The notes under the pieces are model-generated. The model worked only from the letters and a program-made list of their open reading frames with translations, was not told where the DNA came from and made no database searches. From NCBI GenBank assembly GCA_016185395.1, contig JACPNR010000011.1, forward strand, positions 124,001 to 188,000: DNA of 64,000 bases, given 5' to 3'. Shown here piece after piece: positions 28,205 through 35,090 of the stretch (the first letter of the stretch is position 1; each line of letters begins with the position of its first letter). This DNA is from Candidatus Korobacter versatilis (GTDB lineage Bacteria; Acidobacteriota; Terriglobia; Terriglobales; Acidobacteriaceae). Position numbers and translations under genes: made by a program.

Positions 28205-28372
28205 TCACTCTTTCTTGCTCGACGACCCGCCGCTCTCGCCATCCTTTACCGACGACTTGAAGTTGCGGATGCCCTCGCCCAGGCCCTTGCCGAGCTGTGG
28301 CAGCTTGCCCGCGCCGAAGATGAGCAGCGCGATGCCGAAGATGATAAGTAGTTCCGGGACTCCAAGTTTCAT
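28205..28372 (-). CDS. tatA: TatA/TatE twin-arginine translocase subunit
   Basis: A 55-residue protein with the complete TatA pattern: short N-terminal part, membrane helix (ELLIIFGIALLIFGAGKLP), hinge GKLPQLGKGLGEGIRNFK, and a charged, disordered tail (SSSKKE). TatA oligomers form the conducting part of the Tat system for folded proteins. ATG 28372 is selected because GGAGG lies seven bases upstream and this is where TatA begins; a longer frame on the same strand is not coding. It has its own good promoter. No tatB/tatC is adjacent. Confidence 0.94.
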   Translation of the reverse strand: MKLGVPELLIIFGIALLIFGAGKLPQLGKGLGEGIRNFKSSVKDGESGGSSSKKE

Positions 28373-28429
28373 TCCGGCCTCCAAAAGCTCCAACCCGCCC
28401 GCCGCACAATAGTGGCGAGTCTTGAGACG

Positions 28430-28458
28430 ATTGTAGGCTGCCGCCGCCGCACGGTCAA
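28430..28458 (-). promoter_or_regulatory. sigma70-type promoter of tatA
   Basis: On the minus strand TTGACC (28458-28453), 17-nt spacer, TACAAT (28435-28430), giving a leader of about 50 nt. Confidence 0.7.
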
Positions 28459-28575
28459 AACTCCCCTGCTCCCAGCGGACGTAACACGCCTCGGTGACGC
28501 GCGTCACATCCCGCTTTCACGCTCTCCCCAACAATATCGGCAGCTTGGTTTTTCGAAAGCGGCGAGGGGTGCGCT

Positions 28576-30636
28576 ATGTCCATTGTTGATTCCAGGTCCG
28601 GCAAGGTGCGGCGGGAGTATTCCGTGGCGGAGTTGGCCGAACAAGCTCGCCTGATGCGCGGCTACGACCTCACGGCGCTCTGTGCCGCGGGCTCGGGCCA
28701 CGCCGGCGGCACGCTCTCCATCATGGACGTGGCCGCTGCCCTCTACCTGCGCGTCGCCGACCACGATCCCCAGGCGCCGGAGTGGGCGCACCGCGACCGC
28801 GTCGTCTGGTCCGCCGGACACAAGGCCCCCGCGCTCTACCTCGCCCTCGCTTTCTCCGGATACTTCGACCGCGACGACGTCATGCAACTGCGCCGCCTCT
28901 CGTCGCCGTTCCAGGGACATCCGCACTGGCGCAAGCTGCCGGGCGTGGAAGCTTCCACCGGCTCGCTCGGCCAGGGACTCAGCATCGCCGTGGGCCTCGC
29001 GCTCGCCGCGCGCCTCGACGGCCGCAAGAACAAGGTGTTCTGCATCATGGGAGACGGCGAGCAGCAGGAAGGCCAGGTCTGGGAAGCGGCCATGGAGGCC
29101 GCGCACTACCACCTCGACAACCTCATCGCCATCATCGACGAGAACCGGTTGCAGATCGATGGCGCGACCTGCGACGTGATGGACGTCGAGCCGCTCGATG
29201 TCCGCTACGCCGCCTTTGGCTGGGAAGTGATGAGTTGCGACGGTCACGACATGGAGCGCGTCGTCAACGCGCTCGAGTATGCCAAGTCGCACGCGCACGG
29301 CAAGCCCACGCTCATCGTCGCCAAAACGGTGAAAGGCAAGGGCGTGAGCTTCATGGAGAACGTTGCCGGATGGCACGGCCGCGTGCCGACCCGCGCCGAA
29401 CTGGTTGCCAGTCTCAAGGAACTCGGACTCGAAGAGACGATTCCCTACGAAGCGCTGCTCGCGAAAGCCGGCGAGTGCCAGCAGGGCGTGGACGCGCGCC
29501 TCGCAGCCAAGATGCCCAGGTTCAGCCAGGACTACTGGTGGAACGCGCAGCCCAACATGAAAGTGGAGATGAAGCCCACGCGCATGGGCTTTGGCGAAGC
29601 GCTCGCCGCCCGCGGCGACGACGAACGCGTCGTCTGCCTCGGCCTCGATATTTCCGGCTCCATCACCATCAGCGAGTTTTATGCGAAGCATCCGGAGCGC
29701 AAGCCGCGCTGGCTCTCGCTCGGCATCGCCGAACAATCCGCCACCTCCGTCGCGGCGGGCTTGGCGCGCGAAGGCAAGCTGCCCGTCTTCGGCACCTACG
29801 CCACCTTTGCCGCGGCGCGCAACCTCGACCAGATTCGCGTCTCCGTCTGCTATGCCAACCTCAACGTGCTCATCGCGGGCGCGCACGGCGGCGTTTCCGT
29901 CGGGCCGGACGGCGCCACTCACCAGGCGCTCGAAGACCTGTTCGCCATCTGCGGCCTGCCCAACATGGTCGCGGTCGTGCCCTGCGATTCGGTCGAGACG
30001 CGGCGCGCCACCGAGCACCTGCTGTTCGAGCAGGTGGGACCTAAGTACATCCGCTTCGCGCGCGAGGCCACGCCCATCGTCACCACCGCGGAAACGCCGT
30101 TCGTCTTCGGACGCGCCAACGTCATCCGCTTCCGCGGCGAGCAGCCCCGCTTTGCCGACGCCTTCACCACCACGCTCGCTGGACGTCATTGCGATGAGCA
30201 AGAAGACCTCAGCATCCTCGCCTGCGGTCCCATGGTCCCGGAAGCCATGCGCGCGGCCTGGATCCTGAAGCGCGATTTCGGCTGGGAGACGCGCGTCCTC
30301 AACCTCCACACGCTAAAGCCGCTCGATGAGGCGGCCATCCTGCGCGCGGCGCAGGAGACGGGCGTGCTCATCACCGCCGAGGAGCACCAGGTGGGCGCGC
30401 TGGCGTGGCGCGTGAGCGAGATCGTCACGCGCGACCACGACCTCTACGGCACTCCCGTGCTCACCGGCGCCATCGGCGTGCAAGACCGCTTCGGCGATTC
30501 CGGCTCGGCGTGGGAGCTGGTGAAGGAGTTCGAGGTCTCCGCCGAACACATCGCCCACAAAGCCGCGGAGCTGATGGCCGTGAAACAGGGCAGGCTCGAC
30601 AAGAAAGCCGCGCGCGAGGTTGTGGTTCAGCGGTAG
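28576..30636 (+). CDS. transketolase
   Basis: A full-length 686-residue transketolase in one chain: the TPP-dependent enzyme that moves two-carbon units in the pentose phosphate pathway. The N-terminal half has GSGHAGGTLS, the TPP/metal motif GDGEQQEG (159-166) and Asn190; the middle half has the Glu-containing LGIAEQSATSVAAG (GIAEQ is the catalytic Glu region) and GVSVGPDGATHQALED; the C-terminal domain ends normally. A GAGGGG ribosome site precedes the ATG. Some related genes split this protein in two; here the halves are fused. A tktA/tktB label is avoided. Confidence 0.93.
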   Translation: MSIVDSRSGKVRREYSVAELAEQARLMRGYDLTALCAAGSGHAGGTLSIMDVAAALYLRVADHDPQAPEWAHRDRVVWSAGHKAPALYLALAFSGYFDRDDVMQLRRLSSPFQGHPHWRKLPGVEASTGSLGQGLSIAVGLALAARLDGRKNKVFCIMGDGEQQEGQVWEAAMEAAHYHLDNLIAIIDENRLQIDGATCDVMDVEPLDVRYAAFGWEVMSCDGHDMERVVNALEYAKSHAHGKPTLIVAKTVKGKGVSFMENVAGWHGRVPTRAELVASLKELGLEETIPYEALLAKAGECQQGVDARLAAKMPRFSQDYWWNAQPNMKVEMKPTRMGFGEALAARGDDERVVCLGLDISGSITISEFYAKHPERKPRWLSLGIAEQSATSVAAGLAREGKLPVFGTYATFAAARNLDQIRVSVCYANLNVLIAGAHGGVSVGPDGATHQALEDLFAICGLPNMVAVVPCDSVETRRATEHLLFEQVGPKYIRFAREATPIVTTAETPFVFGRANVIRFRGEQPRFADAFTTTLAGRHCDEQEDLSILACGPMVPEAMRAAWILKRDFGWETRVLNLHTLKPLDEAAILRAAQETGVLITAEEHQVGALAWRVSEIVTRDHDLYGTPVLTGAIGVQDRFGDSGSAWELVKEFEVSAEHIAHKAAELMAVKQGRLDKKAAREVVVQR

Positions 30637-30662
30637 AATCCCCGGCGTCGTACTCCTCAGAG

Positions 30663-31121
30663 ATGACGCCGGACCCCAACCACGCGACCTTCAAGATGAC
30701 GTTCCGCATCGAGCAACTGCCCGACGGAACGTTCGTCGCCCGCTCCGACAATCCCAAGCTAGAGATCAAGGGCGCCACGCCGCAGGAAGTGCAGCAGAAG
30801 ATCCAGCACAGCATGGGCTCGCGCATCGTCGAGCGCCTGGGCATCCACATGGCCGTCGCCGTCACCGGAGAGGGCATCGAGGTCAGCGGCACGAAAGACG
30901 CGCCCGCGCCGGACACCGCCCCCGGCCTTCCGACGCCTGCTGGCTCCGCCGCGCCGAGCTTCGCCGCGCCCGTCTTTCGCACGAGCGACGCCGAGATCTC
31001 CGGCACGGCACCGATCACCCCCGGGCCCATCGACGCCGGCTCCCTCCGCGCGCAGCGACTGCTCGCAGCGCTGCTCGTGCTCGCGGCCGCGCTGCTCGCC
31101 TACTGGTTCTGGCTGCGCTAG
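30663..31121 (+). CDS. tail-anchored membrane protein, unknown
   Basis: Not recognised. The 152-residue protein begins with a small alpha/beta-looking domain (FKMTFRIEQLPDGTFVARSDNP, shown in part; about residues 10-68), runs through a Pro/Ala/Thr-rich linker (about 80-125) and ends in a single membrane helix (LLAALLVLAAALLAYWFWLR). That is the layout of a tail-anchored protein facing the cytosol. It starts 26 bases after the transketolase stop, without a good Shine-Dalgarno, and may belong to its transcript. No motif suggests an enzyme. Confidence 0.75.
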   Translation: MTPDPNHATFKMTFRIEQLPDGTFVARSDNPKLEIKGATPQEVQQKIQHSMGSRIVERLGIHMAVAVTGEGIEVSGTKDAPAPDTAPGLPTPAGSAAPSFAAPVFRTSDAEISGTAPITPGPIDAGSLRAQRLLAALLVLAAALLAYWFWLR

Positions 31122-31155
31122 CGCCGCCCTCATCGCGGACCGCGGCGCGCGGTAT

Positions 31156-31161
31156 TACACT
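31156..31161 (+). promoter_or_regulatory. putative -10 box of kbl
   Basis: TACACT ends 8 nt before the kbl ATG, and no Shine-Dalgarno is seen. Compatible with leaderless transcription. Confidence 0.35.
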
Positions 31162-31169
31162 ATCCGGTC

Positions 31170-32387
31170 ATGCCGACCACACCCACGCGCACCGATCCGC
31201 TCTCCTATCTCGGCGCCACGCTCACCGACCTCAAGCAGCGCGGCACCTACTTCAAGCTGCGCGTGCTCTCGGACGAGCAGGCGCCCGAGTGTACCTTCGA
31301 CGGCAAACGCGTCATCAACCTCGCCTCGAACAATTACCTCGGACTCACCACCCATCCCAAGCTGCGCGAGGCGGCGGAGAAGGCCGTGCGCGACTACGGC
31401 GTCGGCTCGGGCGCGGTCCGCACCATCGCGGGCACCATGAAGCTGCACATCGAGCTGGAGGAGAAGATCGCGCGCTTCAAGAGCGTGGAAGCCTGCGTGG
31501 TCTTCCAGTCCGGCTTCACCGCCAACGCGGGCACGGTCTCCGCCATCCTCGGCAAAGCCGACTTCATCATCTCCGACGAGCTGAACCACGCCTCCATCAT
31601 CGACGGCGCGCGGCTCTCGCGCGCGAAGATACTCGTGTTCCGCCACAAAGACGTCGCGCACGCCGAGGAGCAGCTCGCCAGCATCAAGGACCAGCCCGGC
31701 CACAAGCTGCTCATCACCGACGGCGTCTTCTCCATGGATGGCGACATCGGCCCGCTGCCCGGCCTGTGCGACGCCGCCGAAAAATACGGCGCCATCATGA
31801 TGGTCGACGACGCGCACTCCTCCGGCGTCCTCGGCCGCAACGGCCGCGGCACCATCGACCACTTCAAGATGCACGGCCGCGTGGACATCCAGGTCGGCAC
31901 GCTCTCGAAGGCCATCGGCTCGGTCGGCGGCTACGTCTGCGGCACCCGCGACCTCATCGAGTTCCTCTACCACCGCGGCCGTCCGTTCCTGTTCTCCACC
32001 TCCGCGCCGCCGAGCGTCGCCGCCACCTGCATCGCCGCCTTCGACGTCCTCGAGCAGGAACCGGAACTCATCGAGAAGCTGTGGGAGAATACGCGCTACT
32101 GGAAAGAAGAACTCGGGGGGCTCGGCTTCAACATCGGCGGACAGACCACGCCCGCGAGCGAGACGCCCATCACGCCCATCATCATCGGTGACGGCCGCCT
32201 CACCATGGACTTCTCGCGCGAGCTGTTCAAGGAAGGCGTCTTCGGCACCGGCATCGCCTTCCCGACAGTGCCCGAAGGCAAAGCCCGCATCCGCACCATC
32301 ATGACCGCCACCCACACCCGCACGCAGTTAGACAAAGCACTCGATGTGCTCGGGAAAGTCGGCAAGCGGATGGGGATCCTGGGGTGA
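31170..32387 (+). CDS. kbl: glycine C-acetyltransferase (2-amino-3-ketobutyrate CoA ligase) or close alpha-oxoamine synthase
   Basis: A 405-residue PLP enzyme of the alpha-oxoamine synthase family, joining an acyl-CoA and an amino acid. Family marks: INLASNNYLGLTTHP near residue 50, HASIIDGARLS (His stacking on PLP), DDAHSSGVLGRNGRG, and the Schiff-base lysine Lys247 in GTLSKAIGSVGGY. The overall sequence is closest to Kbl, which makes or breaks 2-amino-3-ketobutyrate in threonine degradation, but BioF (biotin) or serine palmitoyltransferase can not be fully excluded without alignment. No tdh or bio genes are adjacent. Confidence 0.85.
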   Translation: MPTTPTRTDPLSYLGATLTDLKQRGTYFKLRVLSDEQAPECTFDGKRVINLASNNYLGLTTHPKLREAAEKAVRDYGVGSGAVRTIAGTMKLHIELEEKIARFKSVEACVVFQSGFTANAGTVSAILGKADFIISDELNHASIIDGARLSRAKILVFRHKDVAHAEEQLASIKDQPGHKLLITDGVFSMDGDIGPLPGLCDAAEKYGAIMMVDDAHSSGVLGRNGRGTIDHFKMHGRVDIQVGTLSKAIGSVGGYVCGTRDLIEFLYHRGRPFLFSTSAPPSVAATCIAAFDVLEQEPELIEKLWENTRYWKEELGGLGFNIGGQTTPASETPITPIIIGDGRLTMDFSRELFKEGVFGTGIAFPTVPEGKARIRTIMTATHTRTQLDKALDVLGKVGKRMGILG

Positions 32388-32406
32388 GCAGGACTCTCTC
32401 CTTGAT

Positions 32407-32522
32407 TGTCATTCCGAGGAGCGCAGCGACGAGGAACCTGCTCTGTCGCGGCGCCCGTGGGCTTGTCATTCCGAGGAACTTTTCCAGGTTGTCATTCCGA
32501 GGAGCGTAGCGACGAGGAACCT
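32407..32522. repeat. CATTCCGAGGA-type dispersed repeats
   Basis: Two nearly identical 33-bp copies beginning TGTCATTCCGAGGAGCG (32407-32439 and 32490-32522) and a partial copy at 32464-32480, all in one orientation. A further fragment (CATTCCGAGGA) is at 49320. No gene. Confidence 0.8.
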
Positions 32523-32589
32523 CTATTGTGCCTAGACTCGCGCGGGGAAGCCTTTCGGAGGGGCTGCGCTTCAGCGCGGCCGTAAGCGC

Positions 32590-33126
32590 ATGAGAAAGAC
32601 AAGCCCCTTTAGGGGCGGCACGGAAAAGCTGATCGCGCTCCTTCCGCTCACCCTCGCTGCCCTCGCCATCGCCGCGCCACTGCTCGCGACTTCCCCGCTG
32701 CTCAGCCTTTCCATCCGCAAGTTCTTTTCCATCGTCTGCCACCAGGACCCGGCGCGTTCCTTCTGGATCGCCGGCGCCCCCATCGCGGTCTGCGTGCGCT
32801 GCCTGGGGATTTACCTGGGCGGCGCCCTTGGTAGCGCCGGCGTCCCGGGGAGCCCCCGACTTCAGTCGGGGGTAGCGTGGGCGTCCCGCCCACGCTTGCT
32901 GGCGTCGCTAGCAATCACCGCCGCGCTCAACGCCCTCGACGTCGCCGCGGAATGGACCGGCCTGCACGACGACCTCCCCGCAATGCGCTTTGCGCTAGGC
33001 ATCGCGCTCGGCGCAGCGGCCGGAGCTCTGGTCCATTCGTCCCTCCGAGACTCGGTGTCGCCCGCTAACGCGGGCTGCCGGTCCGAGAACACGGACGCAC
33101 CCAGCCCTGCCGGGCTGGGCTATTAG
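32590..33126 (+). CDS. DUF2085 family membrane protein carrying in-frame repeat insertions
   Basis: A 178-residue polytopic membrane protein of the DUF2085 family. The family motif is present: CHQDPARSFWIAGAP followed by VCVRCLGIYLGG, with Cys/His positions that could bind metal. There are about four membrane helices. Two perfect palindromes (32853-32872 and 32874-32896) lie inside the reading frame and encode the stretch SPRLQSGVAWASRPRL between two helices; the C-terminal tail (SPANAGCRSENT...) also runs through a palindrome. The start is uncertain because the sequence around the ATG is repeat-like too. Function of the family is unknown. Confidence 0.75.
   Translation: MRKTSPFRGGTEKLIALLPLTLAALAIAAPLLATSPLLSLSIRKFFSIVCHQDPARSFWIAGAPIAVCVRCLGIYLGGALGSAGVPGSPRLQSGVAWASRPRLLASLAITAALNALDVAAEWTGLHDDLPAMRFALGIALGAAAGALVHSSLRDSVSPANAGCRSENTDAPSPAGLGY
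32853..32896 (+). repeat. two palindromes inside the DUF2085 gene
   Basis: CCCCCGAC-ttca-GTCGGGGG (32853-32872) and AGCGTGGGCG-tcc-CGCCCACGCT (32874-32896) are perfect stems placed side by side within codons 88-103. Confidence 0.85.
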
Positions 33127-33290
33127 AGACCGGCGCGTCGCGCCTGGTTCCCTCTGGGAAGTTGGTTGCTCCCTCGCAGGTCGAGTCACGAGCACACCAG
33201 CGCCGAAGGCGCGGACGACCATAGCCCAGGGCGGAAGCCCTGGGTGGGAGATGCAAGCGGGAACGAGCGCCGCAGGCGCGGCACAAACTC
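33061..33290. repeat. REP-like palindrome cluster
   Basis: Several palindromes follow one another, for example CCCGC-taac-GCGGG-like near 33061, AGCCC/GGGCT around 33101-33120, GCGCC/GGCGC near 33200 and 33268, and a 27-bp element at 33221-33247 (starts ATAGCCCAGGGC, ends CCCTGGGTGG) that recurs almost unchanged at 54625-54651. The first stem overlaps the end of the DUF2085 frame. Confidence 0.75.
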
Positions 33291-33388
33291 TTTGCACCAC
33301 CTATGGTGCTCGCCAAAATCCTGAGCGCGCGCGCAGCTCTCCCGTTATAATCCCGCCCTCCCCGAACTTACTTCCCGAGGCGCAGCGC

Positions 33389-34594
33389 ATGTCATCGGCA
33401 GACGTGAGCAAGCAGGCTGGTCTACAGGGCAAGCTGAAGAACGGCGCCGAGCGCCAGGCGGAGATCTACGTTGCCGGCGTCAAAGGCCTGAAGCCGCGCG
33501 TCCCCACGCGCCTCGACGTGCTCGAGCAGCGCGCCAAGGAAGTGCTCAAGCCCGAGGCCTACGACTACGTCGCCGGCTCGGCCGGTTCCGAAGACACCTA
33601 CCGCGCCAATCTTGAAGCCTTCCGCCGCTGGCGCATCGTGCCGCACATGCTGCACAACGTGGAGCATCGCGACCACTCCATCGAACTCTGGAACTCGAAG
33701 TTGCCCGCACCCGTCGCGCTCGCCCCCGTCGGCGTGCAGGGCATCATCCATAAGGACGCGGAGATCGGCACCGGACGCGCCGCCGCTTCGCTCGGCGTGC
33801 CCTTCACGCTCTCCACCGTCAGCTCGCGCTCCATCGAAGACGTCGCCAAGGCCATGGGCGACGCCACCCGCTGGTTCCAGCTCTACTGGGCGCAGCATCC
33901 CGAGATCACCGCCAGCTTCCTCGCGCGCGCCGAACGCGCCGGATACAGCGCCGTGCTGGTCACGCTCGATACCACCATCCTGGCGTGGCGTCCGCGCGAC
34001 CTCGACCACGCCTACCTTCCTTTCCTGACCGCCGAAGGACTGGCGAACTATTACTCCGACCCGGTGTTCTGTTCCGAACTGAAGTGCAAGCCCGAGGAAA
34101 ACCGCACCGCCGCCGTCAAGCTCTGGAAAAGTATCTTTTCCAACACGCGCCTCACCTGGGACGACATCGCCTGGCTGCGCGCCCATACCAGGCTGCCCAT
34201 CATCCTGAAAGGCATCGTCCGCGGGGACGACGCCGCGCGCGCCGTGGACCACGGCGTCGACGGCATCGTGGTCTCCAATCATGGCGGAAGGCAAGTGGAC
34301 GGCGCCATCGCCACGCTCGAAGCTCTCCCCGGCGTGCTCGAAGCCGTCGGCGGGAAAATGCCGGTGCTGCTCGATAGCGGCATCCGCCGCGGCGCCGACG
34401 CGCTCAAAGCGCTCGCCCTGGGCGCGAAGGCCGTGTTGCTCGGGCGTCCGTACATCTACGGGCTCGCCGTCGCCGGCGAAGACGGCGTGCGCGAGGTGGT
34501 CGAGAACTTCGTCGCCGACTTCGACCTCACCATGGCGCTCAGCGGATACACCGGCGTGAGCGAACTCTCGCCCGCAGCCCTCGTCCGCGACTGA
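33389..34594 (+). CDS. FMN-dependent alpha-hydroxy acid oxidase, lactate 2-monooxygenase-like
   Basis: A 401-residue flavoprotein of the glycolate oxidase/lactate oxidase family. PVALAPVGVQGI, the flavin lysine near Lys274 (LPIILKGI), the proton-abstracting His298 and substrate Arg301 in SNHGGRQVDGA, and GIRRGADALKALALGA are all present. Around residues 197-225 it has the loop LAWRPRDLDHAYLPFL and NYYSDPVF, which is characteristic of lactate 2-monooxygenase (lactate to acetate and CO2). So an oxidation of a short 2-hydroxy acid is likely, lactate being the best guess. ATG 33389 is preferred over earlier frame starts, which fall in repeats; TATAAT occurs at 33346-33351 with a weak -35. Confidence 0.9.
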   Translation: MSSADVSKQAGLQGKLKNGAERQAEIYVAGVKGLKPRVPTRLDVLEQRAKEVLKPEAYDYVAGSAGSEDTYRANLEAFRRWRIVPHMLHNVEHRDHSIELWNSKLPAPVALAPVGVQGIIHKDAEIGTGRAAASLGVPFTLSTVSSRSIEDVAKAMGDATRWFQLYWAQHPEITASFLARAERAGYSAVLVTLDTTILAWRPRDLDHAYLPFLTAEGLANYYSDPVFCSELKCKPEENRTAAVKLWKSIFSNTRLTWDDIAWLRAHTRLPIILKGIVRGDDAARAVDHGVDGIVVSNHGGRQVDGAIATLEALPGVLEAVGGKMPVLLDSGIRRGADALKALALGAKAVLLGRPYIYGLAVAGEDGVREVVENFVADFDLTMALSGYTGVSELSPAALVRD

Positions 34595-34611
34595 GACCAA
34601 AACCCAAAGCA

Positions 34612-34706
34612 TTTCGCCACGGATCGGCACGGATGAACACGGATAGATCAAAAACAAAAAAGACAAAGGGTTGATCCGTGTTGATCCGTGGAAATCCGTG
34701 GCGAAA
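34612..34706. repeat. CCACGGAT-type inverted repeat
   Basis: Arms TTTCGCCACGGAT (34612-34624) and ATCCGTGGCGAAA (34694-34706) are perfectly complementary over 13 bp; inner copies of CACGGAT/ATCCGTG add to the stem. Confidence 0.85.
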
Positions 34707-34781
34707 AGGTCTTTCCTTCCTCTGTTTTTCCTCCCTTCCTCCGCGTCCTCCTGCTTTCATTTGATCTCCTCTGCCAGAAAT

Positions 34782-35045
34782 AACCGTTGACTTGAAAACA
34801 CAATGACCTCAATATCTGGTGTAGGCCACACTGCCCCTCCCACTAATGGGGCATCAACGGTTCAAGGGCTCCGGGCCCGCGTTAAGGGAGAAATAAGTCC
34901 AAAAGGAGGCTGACCAGCATGATGAAAAAGAAGAAAGCCAAAAAGAAAAAGAGATAAGTGAAGTGACTGCCGCGCGGTCGGGGCCCCCAGCAGGCCCGCT
35001 TTTGGCCTGATGGGGTGAGCAGACCTCCCGCGCGCAAACGAAAAT
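34782..35045 (+). ncRNA. candidate structured RNA / leader around a 12-codon ORF
   Basis: Noncoding on size grounds but rich in pairing: AACCGTTGA (34782-34790) pairs with TCAACGGTT (34854-34862), enclosing a hairpin TGCCCC/GGGGCA (34832-34853). Further on, CAGGCC-cgctttt-GGCCTG with flanking CCCC/GGGG (about 34983-35013) forms a second hairpin. A TTGACT element at 34787 may be part of a promoter. The region ends in a strong terminator. Whether the product is an RNA, a leader or a peptide gene is open. Confidence 0.4.
34919..34957 (+). CDS. candidate 12-aa lysine-rich peptide MMKKKKAKKKKR
   Basis: ATGATG, nine lysine/arginine codons with one alanine, then TAA. Its ribosome site AGGAGG (34904-34909) lies nine bases before the first ATG and is perfect, better than most genes in this window. 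The peptide is entirely basic apart from Met and Ala, as expected for an RNA or anionic-lipid binder or a leader peptide. It stands alone between two structured segments with a terminator 90 bp further on. Real translation is unproven. Confidence 0.45.
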   Translation: MMKKKKAKKKKR

Positions 35046-35081
35046 AAGGCCTCAACGGAAACGTTGAGGCCTTCGGTTTTT
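35046..35081. terminator. bidirectional rho-independent terminator
   Basis: Perfect 12-bp stem AAGGCCTCAACG / CGTTGAGGCCTT with GAAA loop; TTTTT follows on the plus strand and TTATTTT on the minus strand, so it can end both the small upstream transcript and the phosphoesterase gene. Confidence 0.9.
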
Positions 35082-35090
35082 GCAGCGCAG

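Noticed and set aside
34854-34880. GGTTCAAGGGCTCC as a tRNA T-arm
   Set aside because: No matching acceptor, D- or anticodon stem around it.
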